A stretch of 64,000 bases of DNA from Virgibacillus_P tibetensis (GTDB lineage: Bacteria > Bacillota > Bacilli > Bacillales > Amphibacillaceae). The notes under the pieces are model-generated. The model did no database searches. It was not told where the DNA came from and saw only the letters and a program-made list of their open reading frames with translations. Location: assembly GCF_036026595.1 (NCBI RefSeq), contig NZ_JARZFX010000001.1, positions 62,001 to 126,000 on the forward strand, read 5' to 3'. Below are positions 7,896 through 17,581 of the stretch, in pieces. The translations under genes were made by a program, and so were the position numbers. How positions within the stretch are numbered: the stretch's first letter is position 1; each line of letters starts with the position of its first letter.

Positions 7896-8843
7896 ATGAA
7901 AATTAATGACATTATAAATGAAATTATAGAACATGATACGATAATTATACATAGGCATGTTAGGCCAGATCCAGATGCACTTGGTTCCCAGGCAGGCTTA
8001 AAAGAAATGATCAAGCATTCGTTTCCAAACAAAAATGTATTTGTTGTTGGAAAAGAAGACCCATCCTTTAACTTCTTAGTACGAATGGATCAAATTAATA
8101 ATTCGGTGTACCAGGATGCTTTAGTCATCGTATGTGATACAGCGAATGCTGCTCGAATCTGTGATGATCGTTATAGCTTGGGCCAAAAACTTATAAAAAT
8201 AGATCACCACCCAAATGTTGATCAATATGGTGATATTCAGTGGGTGGAGCCAACTGCGAGTTCGACGAGCGAGATGATTTATGAGCTATACTTACATGCA
8301 AAAGAGCAAGGGTTTTCTATAAATGACGGGGCTGCACGCCTGATATATGCAGGGATAATTGGAGATACAGGAAGATTTCTGTTTCCTAGTACAACCAAAA
8401 AAACATTCCAATTTGCAGCGGAGCTTGTAACTTATCAGTTTGATCGTACTGCCCTATACGACGGGATATATAGTATGAAAGATACTATTGCCAGATTGAG
8501 AGGCTATATATTACAGCACTTTGTTTTGAGACCATCTGGAATGAGCTCCATTAAGCTGACAAAAGATATATTAGATGAATTTGGCATCGATCCAATGGAA
8601 ACGGGTCAACTTGTTGGAGTTCTTGGTGATGTTGACGGGATCAAAGCATGGTCAATATTTATTGAAGAAGAAGATCTTATTCGTGTTCGTCTCCGTTCAA
8701 AGGGACCTGTTATTAACGAAATTGCAGCTAAATATAATGGTGGCGGACATCCTATGGCTGCAGGAGCGTCCGTAAAAACCTGGGAGGAAACAGAACTTGT
8801 TATTCAGGATCTGGAGAGGAAATGCCTGGAGTATAACAAATAA
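7896..8843 (+). CDS. nrnA: Oligoribonuclease / pAp phosphatase NrnA (DHH family)
   Basis: Mn-dependent DHH/DHHA1 phosphoesterase that degrades short RNA (2-5 nt) and dephosphorylates 3'-phosphoadenosine 5'-phosphate. In 315 residues it shows HRHVRPDPDALGSQ (about 21-34), the CDTANAARI aspartate, the DHHPN catalytic signature (about 105) and the C-terminal substrate motif GGGHPMAAGA. ATG follows GATAGGGGT. In c-di-GMP biology NrnA-type enzymes remove pGpG, which is of interest given the riboswitch in the same window. Confidence 0.95.
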   Translation: MKINDIINEIIEHDTIIIHRHVRPDPDALGSQAGLKEMIKHSFPNKNVFVVGKEDPSFNFLVRMDQINNSVYQDALVIVCDTANAARICDDRYSLGQKLIKIDHHPNVDQYGDIQWVEPTASSTSEMIYELYLHAKEQGFSINDGAARLIYAGIIGDTGRFLFPSTTKKTFQFAAELVTYQFDRTALYDGIYSMKDTIARLRGYILQHFVLRPSGMSSIKLTKDILDEFGIDPMETGQLVGVLGDVDGIKAWSIFIEEEDLIRVRLRSKGPVINEIAAKYNGGGHPMAAGASVKTWEETELVIQDLERKCLEYNK

Positions 8844-8844
8844 A

Positions 8845-8889
8845 AAATGTGCCGGCTTCATAATTTCTTTTATGAAATCGGCACATTTT
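8845..8889. terminator. Bidirectional terminator between nrnA and a small convergent gene
   Basis: AAAATGTGCCG..TTCATA pairs with TATGAA..CGGCACATTTT, giving A/T tracts on both sides of a long stem. It serves both convergent genes. Confidence 0.85.
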
Positions 8890-8930
8890 CATTTAAAAAA
8901 ACTGATTCTTACGCCTTAAGTTTTTTATTC

Positions 8931-9128
8931 TTAGCTACTTATTCTATCGGTCACTGGTATAAACCAACAGCCTGTATTCGTGTTGTCGTAATGTACATGT
9001 AAGTGTTCTTTGTCAATATCACGTTTTATTAACCGTATGAGCTCATGTGATTCTGCGTAAGCGGACCGACCTTCTTTTATTTGCGCAATTTTCTCATCGC
9101 GCATGCGCCTGTGATTCATAATCATCAT
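8931..9128 (-). CDS. Small conserved protein between nrnA and ytrI (YtzJ-like)
   Basis: 65 residues, hydrophilic: basic N-terminus (NHRRMRDEKIAQIKEGRSAY), a central IRLIKRDID run and a C-terminal NTGCWFIPV. ATG 9128 is selected by GGAAGGAGTGA upstream; an in-frame TTG at 9146 would overlap that site. Size and position correspond to B. subtilis ytzJ, an uncharacterised small gene; that link is by synteny only. Confidence 0.6.
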   Translation of the reverse strand: MMIMNHRRMRDEKIAQIKEGRSAYAESHELIRLIKRDIDKEHLHVHYDNTNTGCWFIPVTDRISS

Positions 9129-9258
9129 GAAAATCACTCCTTCCAATGAAATTAGTATATGAAAGATATTCAGGAAATGACTATGTCTATATATATATTA
9201 TATAAAAATTTTATCTGTTATGCTATCCGTTTTCTAAAAATTACATGAAATGTTCACA

Positions 9259-9762
9259 TTAATTACCGAGTTTTGCTTCAGCCGTAATCTTAACTGTTTG
9301 AGAAATTGTTAGAAGTTTGACTCGGAAATAATACGTTAAATCATCTATTGAAAACGCTTTATTTTCTATGGTTGAGATTAATAGCGTGTCACTATTTCCA
9401 ATTATCGAAATATCCTGACCGATAATGTGGTTTATCTCCTTTTTCAGCATTTCTTCCAGATCATGAACTATTAAGCGATCTAACCGAAGTTCCTGTGTAT
9501 TCGTAATAGTGATTTCAATGGACTCAACTAATAACGGCTTCTTGGATTCTTCGTCCATATCTTCCTTGTCCTGTAAAAGAGCTTTATTCTGATTCTTTAA
9601 GTCAATTACGTTTGCCTGCAGCTCCCGATTTTCTTCAAGCTGCTTTTCATACATGGATCCATACATGTATATAAGGATAAAGTATGCTATAATACCACCA
9701 ATTAAAGCTCCTGCATAAAAGCGCTGCCAAGTTTCTTTTTTATGATAGGGTGGGATATGCAT
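9259..9762 (-). CDS. ytrI: Sporulation membrane protein YtrI
   Basis: 167 residues: short basic leader with the conserved start HIPPYHKKETWQRF, one membrane helix (about 17-37), a coiled-coil segment (about 40-75) and a C-terminal domain. In B. subtilis YtrI is made under sigma-E and needed for efficient sporulation. ATG 9762 is preceded by CCAGGAGGATG; its A is also the last base of the ytrH stop (TAATG), a translational-coupling arrangement. Confidence 0.88.
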   Translation of the reverse strand: MHIPPYHKKETWQRFYAGALIGGIIAYFILIYMYGSMYEKQLEENRELQANVIDLKNQNKALLQDKEDMDEESKKPLLVESIEITITNTQELRLDRLIVHDLEEMLKKEINHIIGQDISIIGNSDTLLISTIENKAFSIDDLTYYFRVKLLTISQTVKITAEAKLGN

Positions 9763-10094
9763 TACGTAACATCCTCCTGGATAAGCCACTCAATTAATAC
9801 CATTGCTGTTTTAACTCCGCCCATAGCTGCTACGATAAGTAGAGCTTGTTTAAACATATCCATAGTTGAACCATCAAATAAACCCTTTTCAAAATTAGTA
9901 AATGCATCAAAGGTACCGCCAATTGCAGCAGCAATAGCCCAAATACGTAACTTTCTTGCTATTGTGCCAATGGATGATAAAGGTGCGTCCCCCGTTGCAA
10001 ATTCCCCGATACTTCCAATAATTGCTCCACCAATGACTACACCAAAAGCGATGAAGTAGCAGTGAATAAAAGCGGCAAAAAAACGTTCTTCCAT
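9762..10094 (-). CDS. ytrH: Sporulation membrane protein YtrH
   Basis: 110 residues with three to four hydrophobic helices, including a glycine-rich AFGVVIGGAIIGSIGEF segment. It is the partner of YtrI in a two-gene sporulation operon conserved in spore formers and divergent from dnaE. ATG follows AAGGAGTGCGG. A + strand frame covering most of this gene is a shadow. Confidence 0.9.
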   Translation of the reverse strand: MEERFFAAFIHCYFIAFGVVIGGAIIGSIGEFATGDAPLSSIGTIARKLRIWAIAAAIGGTFDAFTNFEKGLFDGSTMDMFKQALLIVAAMGGVKTAMVLIEWLIQEDVT

Positions 10095-10233
10095 ATAGTC
10101 CGCACTCCTTAAAAGGCATGTTGTTCTTATTTTATGACGTGGAAGGACTAGTTATGATACTAAACAACTAAACCGTATGCATGTTCTGCAAAGCTTGTTA
10201 TAATGAAAAAAGAGAAGTAAAAGGCGGGATATA

Positions 10234-13200
10234 ATGTCGTACACACATTTACAAGTTAGAAGTGGATATAGTTTGATGCACAGCACGATAACTATAGAGA
10301 AACTAGTTAAGCAAGCTGAAAAACTTCAATTCAAAGCATTAGCGCTAACAGATGAAAATGTCTTATATGGGGTTATTCCCTTCTATAAAGCGTGCAAAAA
10401 AGTTGGTATAAAGCCAATTATCGGAATGACCACTTACGTAATGAATGAAGAAGACGACATCGAACAATGTATTTTACTAGCAAAAAACAATGCCGGTTAT
10501 CAGTCACTCGCTAAAATTAGTACTTATATTCAACAACACCAAAAGTCGAGTATTGAATTAGAAGAAATTCGTGCTTATGCTAATAATTTAATTTGTATAC
10601 TACCAGCTCAGAGTGCCAAATTACGGGGAATGTTAGAGACTGAACCATATGAAAAAGTTTCTCATTACATCAGTAGTTGGCAGAATGTCTTTGTAACTGA
10701 TGATTTTTATTTAGGTGTTCAAGATCATGGTTCAGATAGTGAGAAGATGCTGCATAAATCACTAAAAGCATTTCAGGCAATCTATCCACTACCTGTAGTG
10801 GCACTAAATGATGTCCGTTATCTTAATGAAAAAGATGATCGTGTATATGACTGTCTACAGGCAATGAAAAATGGGGATAAATGGGGTTTGGAAGTTGCTG
10901 ATCCTGTAATGAAGCAACGCCATTTGAGATCATCTACGGAAATGAAAGAATTATTCCAATCCTGGCCAGAAGCATGGCAGGAAACAGAAGTAATAAAAGA
11001 TAAATGTAATGTCACGTTCGATTTTGAACAACGCATGCTGCCATCCTATCCAGTCCCAGGCAATTATGATGCGGATACTTATCTAGAAAAGCTTTGCTGG
11101 TCAAATGTGGAACAAAGATATAAAGTAGTTACTAAAACTATCTCAGAACGTCTCGATTATGAACTCGAGGTTATTCAATCCATGCAATTCAGTGATTACT
11201 TTCTGATTGTTAGTGATTTTATTGCTTATGCAAAAGAAAAGTCAATTTATGTAGGGCCTGGTCGAGGATCTGCGGCAGGATCACTTGTAGCTTACGTGTT
11301 AGGGATTACCGATGTTGATCCGATAGAATATGATCTCTTATTTGAACGATTTCTAAATCCAGAACGATTGACCATGCCGGATATTGACATCGATTTTTCA
11401 GATACAAGACGTGATGAGGTTATTGAATATGTAAAAAATAAATACGGACAAGCTCATGTAGCGCAGATTATTACCTTTGGAACATATGCTGCGCGTTCGC
11501 TAATTAGAGAACTAATTAAAACGCTTGAGGTCGATCAGCAGGATTCATATTTTGTCTTAAATGAAATACCAGTTCAAGCGAAGAAAAGCCTTGTTGAGCT
11601 GGTGAATGACTCAGATGAATTAAAGGAATATATTAAGCAGTCCAAAAAACTTAAATTGTTATTTACATTTGCTTCGAAACTGGAAGGTCTACCAAGACAT
11701 ATTTCCACCCATGCTGCAGGCTTGGTTATCAGTGAAAAACCATTAATAGAGCATATACCCTTAACAGTTGGCGCAAATGACATCAGTTTAACTCAGTTTC
11801 CGATGACTGATTTGGAATCTATAGGTCTCTTAAAGATTGATTTATTGGGACTTAAAAACCTGACTTTACTTGAAAGGGTAATTCAATCCATTAACTTTAC
11901 AAAAAATAAACAACTAACTTTGCATACTATTCCGGATAATGATGCTCTAACGTATGAACTATTACAAAAAGGAAAAACCAATGGAGTATTCCAGCTGGAA
12001 TCCCAAGGAATGAAACGAGTGCTTACACGATTGCGCCCTTCCTCTTTTGAGGATATTGTAGCTGTAAATGCCTTGTACAGACCAGGGCCGATGGAATTTA
12101 TTCCGACTTATATTGAAAGAAAAAATAGCCGGGAAAAAATCACGTATCCGCATCCGGACCTGGCTCCAATATTAGAAAAAACATACGGAGTTTTGGTATA
12201 TCAGGAACAAATTATGCAAATTGCCCATAAAATTGCTGGATACACACTTGGTCAAGCGGATATTTTACGAAAGGCTGTCAGCAAAAAACAGCAAATGGTT
12301 ATGGAAGAGCAAAAGGAAGCGTTTGTTAGTGGGTGTTTACAAAATGGGTATAAGGAAGGGATAGCTGAGGAGATTTTTGACTGGATTGTCAAATTTTCAA
12401 ATTACGGTTTTAATAGAAGCCACTCTGTCGCGTACAGTAAAATCTCATACCAGCTTGCTTACTTAAAAGCACACTATCCAGCAAACTTCTATGCGGAATT
12501 GCTGAGTTCTGCTGTTAATCAACAAGATAAGATTCAGTTGTATAGTAAGGAAATAAAAGAATTAGACATAACAATAGCTCCACCGTCCATCAATAAAAGT
12601 TACGGTAAATTTACTGTTGAAGGTAATCAGATACGAATGGGTCTTTTAATGATTAAAGGAATAGCGAATCAGGTGATTAAAGAAATTAGTAGAGTACGCA
12701 GGGAAGGCCCTTTTAAAAACCTGTTTGATTTTTGTTTACGCGTTTCTTTAAAAATAGTTAATAGGAAAGCGTTGGAACTTCTAGTTTTAGCGGGAGCATT
12801 TGATGAAACTTATGCCAACAGAGCAAGCTTGCTGGCATCTATAGACCAGGCCATTGAACAAGGTGACTTATTCCGGGAATTCAACGATCAATCAAGCTTA
12901 TTTCAACGTAAAATTGAACTTGAAGCAAACTATGTCGAAATAGAAGACTTCAGTCAGATTAAAAAGCTTTCGGATGAAAAGGAGCTTTTAGGCACATATA
13001 TATCAAGCCATCCCTTAAAAAAACACCGGCAAATTTTGAGGGAGAACGGTTATATTTCATTGAAAAATGCGGAGTCGTTAATTGGTAAACGGAATATTAA
13101 AAGTACTGGTGTTGTTCAAGCTATTAAAACAATTCGAACAAAACGGGGAGACCCAATGGCCTTTATTACAATTGGGGATGAAACAGGTGATATGGAAGCA

Positions 13201-13587
13201 GTACTTTTCCCGGAATTATATCGCGAGGTTAACAGGTGGCTTACTGAAGAAATGATCATAATGTTCAATGGTAAAATAGAGCAGAGAAATAATCGGACGC
13301 AATGGTTGTTTTCAGAAGTTAGCCAATTCGACAAGCTACAATTAAAAACAAATAAAAAAAACCAGAGGCTATTTATAAAGTTGACTGAAGAAAATAGCGA
13401 ACAAGCATTAAATCAACTAAAAACAATAGCAAGTGATTATCCCGGAAGTACACCGATTATAATTTTTCACGAAGAGCAGAGGAAGACCTATCAACTGGCA
13501 AATGATTATTATCTTAATCCAAGTTACGATTGTTTAGAGGCTTTGACTGATTATTTTGGCAAAAGGAGCGTTGTACTGGAAAAATAG
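10234..13587 (+). CDS. dnaE: DNA polymerase III alpha subunit DnaE
   Basis: Error-prone replicative polymerase that extends RNA primers on the lagging strand alongside PolC. The 1117-residue length is typical. Domains: N-terminal PHP (about 1-200), palm with the catalytic PDIDIDFSD near 380-388, fingers and thumb, a helix-hairpin-helix region and a C-terminal OB fold (GVVQAIKTIRTKRGDPMAF near 960). The PHP start HLQVRSGYSLM lacks some usual metal-binding histidines, as in other Firmicute DnaE. ATG follows AAAAGGCGGG. It is divergent from ytrH. Confidence 0.97.
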   Translation: MSYTHLQVRSGYSLMHSTITIEKLVKQAEKLQFKALALTDENVLYGVIPFYKACKKVGIKPIIGMTTYVMNEEDDIEQCILLAKNNAGYQSLAKISTYIQQHQKSSIELEEIRAYANNLICILPAQSAKLRGMLETEPYEKVSHYISSWQNVFVTDDFYLGVQDHGSDSEKMLHKSLKAFQAIYPLPVVALNDVRYLNEKDDRVYDCLQAMKNGDKWGLEVADPVMKQRHLRSSTEMKELFQSWPEAWQETEVIKDKCNVTFDFEQRMLPSYPVPGNYDADTYLEKLCWSNVEQRYKVVTKTISERLDYELEVIQSMQFSDYFLIVSDFIAYAKEKSIYVGPGRGSAAGSLVAYVLGITDVDPIEYDLLFERFLNPERLTMPDIDIDFSDTRRDEVIEYVKNKYGQAHVAQIITFGTYAARSLIRELIKTLEVDQQDSYFVLNEIPVQAKKSLVELVNDSDELKEYIKQSKKLKLLFTFASKLEGLPRHISTHAAGLVISEKPLIEHIPLTVGANDISLTQFPMTDLESIGLLKIDLLGLKNLTLLERVIQSINFTKNKQLTLHTIPDNDALTYELLQKGKTNGVFQLESQGMKRVLTRLRPSSFEDIVAVNALYRPGPMEFIPTYIERKNSREKITYPHPDLAPILEKTYGVLVYQEQIMQIAHKIAGYTLGQADILRKAVSKKQQMVMEEQKEAFVSGCLQNGYKEGIAEEIFDWIVKFSNYGFNRSHSVAYSKISYQLAYLKAHYPANFYAELLSSAVNQQDKIQLYSKEIKELDITIAPPSINKSYGKFTVEGNQIRMGLLMIKGIANQVIKEISRVRREGPFKNLFDFCLRVSLKIVNRKALELLVLAGAFDETYANRASLLASIDQAIEQGDLFREFNDQSSLFQRKIELEANYVEIEDFSQIKKLSDEKELLGTYISSHPLKKHRQILRENGYISLKNAESLIGKRNIKSTGVVQAIKTIRTKRGDPMAFITIGDETGDMEAVLFPELYREVNRWLTEEMIIMFNGKIEQRNNRTQWLFSEVSQFDKLQLKTNKKNQRLFIKLTEENSEQALNQLKTIASDYPGSTPIIIFHEEQRKTYQLANDYYLNPSYDCLEALTDYFGKRSVVLEK

Positions 13588-13597
13588 TTAACCTTGC

Positions 13598-13625
13598 TTT
13601 ACAGAGAAAAACCATCTGTTATAAT
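13598..13625 (+). promoter_or_regulatory. Promoter of the malic enzyme-regulator operon
   Basis: TTTACA, a 16-base spacer and TATAAT; transcription would start near 13632, just before the palindrome at 13639. Confidence 0.65.
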
Positions 13626-13638
13626 TAAGGAGTTAAAG

Positions 13639-13651
13639 GTGGTCTGACCAC
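13639..13651. promoter_or_regulatory. Candidate operator for the FadR-type regulator
   Basis: GTGGTCTGACCAC is a perfect palindrome around a central T. It fits the TGGTC-N-GACCA pattern common to operators of FadR-subfamily GntR proteins. It starts about 7 bases after the expected transcript start, where a bound repressor would block initiation, and the operon encodes such a regulator. Confidence 0.6.
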
Positions 13652-13726
13652 TATAGAACGCTATTATATTACTTACTTATTATCTAAGTATACAATTCTT
13701 ACTGTGAAAAGGAGCGAATAACAAAT

Positions 13727-14965
13727 ATGGCAAGCTTAAGAGATGAAGCATTGCACATGCACAAAGTGAACAAAGGGAAGTTGACAATCCAATCAAAGGT
13801 ACCCGTACGTAATGCGAAAGATTTAAGTTTAGCATATTCTCCTGGTGTTGCTGAGCCATGCAAGGAAATATATGACCGCAAAGAAACCGTCTATGATTAC
13901 ACCATGAAAGGGAATATGGTTGCAGTAGTGAGTGACGGCTCTGCGGTATTAGGTTTGGGGAATATCGGTCCAGAAGCAGCATTGCCAGTTATGGAAGGGA
14001 AATCCGTGTTGTTCAAAACTTTTGCAGGAGTAGATTCATTTCCTATTTGTTTGGCAACCCATGATGTAGAAGAGATTGTTCAAACCGTCAAACTGATGGA
14101 GCCTACTTTTGGTGGTGTGAATTTAGAGGACATAGCTGCTCCGAATTGCTTCATTATAGAGGAGCGCTTAAAAAAAGAAACAAATATACCTATTTTTCAT
14201 GATGATCAGCATGGTACAGCTATAGTAACCGTTGCCGGATTAATAAATGCCCTTAAGCTTGTTGGGAAATCTTTTTCTGACATAAAGGTTGTAGCTAATG
14301 GAGCAGGTGCAGCTGGAATTGCTATTATAAAGTTGTTATATAGTTTTGGTGTACGTGAAATGATAATGTGTGACTCGAAGGGTGCTATATTTGAAGGTCG
14401 ATCCTATGGAATGAACGAAGTGAAAGAAAAAGTGGCTACCTTTACAAATCAAGCAAAGATAGAAGGTACGCTTGAGGAAATACTGGAAGGTGCGGACGTA
14501 TTTATCGGAGTTTCAGTAGGTGGTGCGCTAACGGAAAAAATGGTAGAAAAAATGAATGATGATTCTATTATATTTGCGATGGCAAATCCGGATCCTGAAA
14601 TAATGCCAGAATATGCAAAAGCAGCCGGCGCTAAAGTTATAGGTACAGGGAGGTCAGATTTCCCCAACCAAGTAAATAATGTGTTGGCTTTCCCGGGGAT
14701 TTTTCGGGGAGCGCTTGATGTAAGAGCTACAAGAATAAACGAAAAAATGAAGGTTGCGGCAGCACATGCTATAGCTTCATTGATTTTAGATGATGAGCTG
14801 CATGAGGACTATGTAATTCCAGCCCCGTTTGATTCACGTGTCGCTCCTATGGTTGCTAAAAGCGTTGCAAAAGCAGCAATGGAGTCTGGTGTCGCAAGAA
14901 TCCAGGTTGATCCGGAAGAGGTTGCAGAGAAAACAAGAAAATTGACGCAATTAGATGATAAATAG
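13727..14965 (+). CDS. ytsJ: NAD(P)-dependent malic enzyme YtsJ
   Basis: Oxidative decarboxylation of malate to pyruvate, supplying NAD(P)H. It has 412 residues, the short bacterial form without a phosphotransacetylase domain. Visible: the N-terminal SLAYSPGVAEPC motif, the metal-binding FHDDQHGTA region near 163-171 and the Rossmann glycine motif GAGAAGIA near 190. ATG follows AAAGGAGCG. It shares its last base with the next start codon. Pyruvate-malate cycling and acetyl-CoA carboxylase genes next door suggest a role in feeding fatty acid synthesis. Confidence 0.95.
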   Translation: MASLRDEALHMHKVNKGKLTIQSKVPVRNAKDLSLAYSPGVAEPCKEIYDRKETVYDYTMKGNMVAVVSDGSAVLGLGNIGPEAALPVMEGKSVLFKTFAGVDSFPICLATHDVEEIVQTVKLMEPTFGGVNLEDIAAPNCFIIEERLKKETNIPIFHDDQHGTAIVTVAGLINALKLVGKSFSDIKVVANGAGAAGIAIIKLLYSFGVREMIMCDSKGAIFEGRSYGMNEVKEKVATFTNQAKIEGTLEEILEGADVFIGVSVGGALTEKMVEKMNDDSIIFAMANPDPEIMPEYAKAAGAKVIGTGRSDFPNQVNNVLAFPGIFRGALDVRATRINEKMKVAAAHAIASLILDDELHEDYVIPAPFDSRVAPMVAKSVAKAAMESGVARIQVDPEEVAEKTRKLTQLDDK

Positions 14966-15600
14966 TGCCAACATCACCGAAACGTAAAGTCTACCACGGC
15001 GTATTACAAGAAATACGGGAATTCATAGAAAAGAACAACCTACTACCTGGAGATAAATTACCATCAGAACGTGATCTGGCTGACACTTTGCAGGCAGGCC
15101 GATCTTCTGTAAGAGAAGCTTTGCGTGCAATGGAACTATTGGGATTGATTGTAACGAAGCAGGGAGAAGGTACATTTTTAAGTAATTATCGTCCTTACCA
15201 AACAGTTGAGCTGTTATCTTCTTTTATCTTGCAGGAAAACAGTACGAAAAATGATTTAATGCTGACTAAAAAAGTTCTGGAAAAAGAGGCAGCGAAACTT
15301 GCCTTCAGCCGAATAAATGAGGAAGAAGTTAAGGATTTAAAGTTAATATTAGCTAATTCTGAATGGAAACAAAGTGAGAAACATGTTGCATTCTTCACTT
15401 ATGTATTTGAAAGAACCGAGAACTTATTACTAGTAAAAATCTGGCAGTTAATGGAGGATTTTTCTCGGGCAATGATAAATATTTATTATAAGGATTCGTT
15501 TTACCGTGAACTCATTCAATTATATATCACAAGAAGTTATCTATCCATTGAAGCATTATTCGAACATTATACGACCTCAGAAACGGATGGTAGAAAATAA
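14965..15600 (+). CDS. GntR/FadR-family transcriptional regulator
   Basis: 211 residues: N-terminal winged helix (about 8-75) with the classic LLPGDKLPSERDLA and SSVREALRAMELLGL motifs, then an all-helical FCD-type effector domain that looks rather short. It begins at GTG overlapping the malic-enzyme stop by one base, with no strong ribosome site of its own, so coupled translation is likely. B. subtilis has no gene here. Likely target: the palindrome upstream of ytsJ. The effector is unknown; an organic acid or acyl-CoA is plausible for the family. Confidence 0.85.
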   Translation: MPTSPKRKVYHGVLQEIREFIEKNNLLPGDKLPSERDLADTLQAGRSSVREALRAMELLGLIVTKQGEGTFLSNYRPYQTVELLSSFILQENSTKNDLMLTKKVLEKEAAKLAFSRINEEEVKDLKLILANSEWKQSEKHVAFFTYVFERTENLLLVKIWQLMEDFSRAMINIYYKDSFYRELIQLYITRSYLSIEALFEHYTTSETDGRK

Positions 15601-15716
15601 TATCTTATAATCGACCATTTTTGACACCTTTTTTAAACTGAATTCGCTATAGTGTTAAAAATAGAAGGTGTGCTATACAACATGTTCCAAGGTTTGTGGA
15701 TAAAGGAGGAGTTATC

Positions 15717-16577
15717 TTGCTTAAGGATCTATTTGGCAAGCGTAAGAAATATGCGTCCATCCCCAGTGATCAAGCAAAATCAGATGTTCCTGAGGGTTTA
15801 ATGCAAAAATGCATTGGATGCAATAAAATATATTACCGTAAAGAAATGAAGAAAAAACTGAATGTATGCCCAAATTGTGATTATCACCATCCGCTAACAG
15901 CATGGGAAAGAATCGAATGCTTATTTGAGGAAGGTTCTTTTCAAGAGTGGGACGAGCAGCTCATTACAAGCAATCCTCTTAACTTTCCTGACTACGATGA
16001 AAAAATGGAAAAAGATCGCTTGAAAACAGGTTTGAACGAAGGTGTAGTGACTGGTAAAGGGACACTGGAAGGGAATGTAACTGCTTTTGCTGTAATGGAT
16101 TCGACCTTTCGAATGGGAAGTATGGGGTCGGTAATGGGAGAAAAAATCGCACGCGCTATTGAAAATGCTAAAAATGAATCCTTACCATTTATTATATTTA
16201 CTGCTTCGGGTGGAGCTAGAATGCAAGAAGGGGTTTTAAGTCTAATGCAAATGACGAAGACTTCCGTCGCAATTAAGCGGTTTAGTGATGCTGGTGGACT
16301 AATGATTTCTGTCATGACACATCCAACTACAGGTGGTGTATCAGCCAGCTTCGCTTCGTTAGGTGATTATAATATCGCTGAACCAGGTGCTTTGATCGGA
16401 TTTGCTGGCAGAAGAATTATAGAACAGACGATACGAGAAAAGTTACCCGAAGATTTCCAAACAGCTGAGTTCCAGCTGAAACATGGGCAGCTCGATAAAG
16501 TGGTTCATCGACATGAGATGAAAAAACTTCTAAAAACATTACTTAATATGCATCAGAATGGTGGGGATGTCTCATGA
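15717..16577 (+). CDS. accD: Acetyl-CoA carboxylase carboxyltransferase beta subunit AccD
   Basis: Transfers carboxyl from carboxybiotin to acetyl-CoA with AccA, the first committed step of fatty acid synthesis. 286 residues with the N-terminal zinc ribbon CIGC...CPNC (about 33-55) and the crotonase-type carboxyltransferase fold (FTASGGARMQEG). I place the start at TTG 15717 because AAAGGAGG lies 7 bases before it; the longer GTG frame at 15696 would begin inside the leader. It overlaps accA by 4 bases (ATGA). Confidence 0.95.
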   Translation: MLKDLFGKRKKYASIPSDQAKSDVPEGLMQKCIGCNKIYYRKEMKKKLNVCPNCDYHHPLTAWERIECLFEEGSFQEWDEQLITSNPLNFPDYDEKMEKDRLKTGLNEGVVTGKGTLEGNVTAFAVMDSTFRMGSMGSVMGEKIARAIENAKNESLPFIIFTASGGARMQEGVLSLMQMTKTSVAIKRFSDAGGLMISVMTHPTTGGVSASFASLGDYNIAEPGALIGFAGRRIIEQTIREKLPEDFQTAEFQLKHGQLDKVVHRHEMKKLLKTLLNMHQNGGDVS

Positions 16578-17530
16578 AGCAAATACTGGAATTTGAGAAA
16601 CCGATCGTAAACCTTAAAGAAAAAATAACTGAACTAAAACGGTTTACACAGGATAGTGAGATTGATTTATCAGAAGAAATTAATACATTGGAAGAGCGTT
16701 TAACTGTTCTTGAAGATGATATCTATGGGAACCTAAAACCGTGGGACCGTGTTCAAATGGCACGACATCAAGAGCGTCCAACAACATTGGATTATATTGA
16801 ACTGCTGTTTACTGATTTTATTGAATTTCACGGGGATCGATATTTTGGTGATGATGAAGCTATAGTAGCCGGAATTGCCTATTATAAAGAAAAACCCGTA
16901 ACAGTTATTGGACATCAGCGGGGAAAAGGCACAAAAGAGAATATTCGCCGGAATTTCGGTATGCCGCATCCTGAAGGGTATAGAAAAGCACTGCGACATA
17001 TGAAACAGGCAGATAAGTTCAATCGACCAATAATTTGTTTTATTGATACAAAGGGGGCCTACCCGGGAAAAGCAGCAGAGGAACGTGGACAAAGTGAAGC
17101 TATTGCACGTAACTTAATGGAAATGGCCGGACTTACTGTGCCGATTATATGTATTGTAATTGGAGAAGGTGGCAGTGGTGGTGCACTGGCGCTAGGCGTA
17201 GGCGATCACATACATATGCTAGAGAACTCCACCTATTCAGTTATCTCACCAGAAGGAGCTGCAGCTTTACTTTGGAAAGATTCGGGTTTAGCCCAAAAGG
17301 CTGCTGAATCCATGAAGATCACTTCCTATGATTTAAAAAAATTAAATGTAATTGATACGATTATACCGGAGCCTAAAGGCGGAGCGCATCGTGATCTGGT
17401 TCAGCAGGCAGAGAACGTTGATCATGTTATAGCAAAGTCTTTAAGCATTTTAAATGCCTACACGCCTGATGAATTACTTGAGAAAAGATGGGAAAAATAC
17501 AAACAGATTGGTGAATATAAAACACTGTAG
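16574..17530 (+). CDS. accA: Acetyl-CoA carboxylase carboxyltransferase alpha subunit AccA
   Basis: Partner of AccD in the alpha2-beta2 carboxyltransferase. 318 residues: N-terminal helical region (LEFEKPIVNLKEKI), then the carboxyltransferase domain with IGEGGSGGALALGVGD near 200 and SPEGAAALLWKD near 230. The ATG overlaps the accD stop (ATGA), ensuring equal synthesis. GGTGGGGATG serves as ribosome site. Confidence 0.97.
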   Translation: MKQILEFEKPIVNLKEKITELKRFTQDSEIDLSEEINTLEERLTVLEDDIYGNLKPWDRVQMARHQERPTTLDYIELLFTDFIEFHGDRYFGDDEAIVAGIAYYKEKPVTVIGHQRGKGTKENIRRNFGMPHPEGYRKALRHMKQADKFNRPIICFIDTKGAYPGKAAEERGQSEAIARNLMEMAGLTVPIICIVIGEGGSGGALALGVGDHIHMLENSTYSVISPEGAAALLWKDSGLAQKAAESMKITSYDLKKLNVIDTIIPEPKGGAHRDLVQQAENVDHVIAKSLSILNAYTPDELLEKRWEKYKQIGEYKTL

Positions 17531-17556
17531 CGAGGTTTAACTAAATACACATTCAG

Positions 17557-17581
17557 AGAGGTTGACAAATAGTCAACCTCT
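17557..17581 (+). terminator. Hairpin after accDA
   Basis: AGAGGTTGAC and GTCAACCTCT form a 10-base perfect stem with a 5-base loop. The T tract is weak (GACTGTTT), so termination may be partial. Confidence 0.5.

Noticed and set aside
9742..10059. Plus-strand frame over ytrH/ytrI
   Set aside because: Opposite two well-supported sporulation genes with a ribosome site and a stop-start overlap; no features of its own.
15601..15716. FapR operator or promoter upstream of accD
   Set aside because: TTGACA is present near 15621 but the nearest good -10 is 21 bases away, and I could not find a full FapR palindrome.
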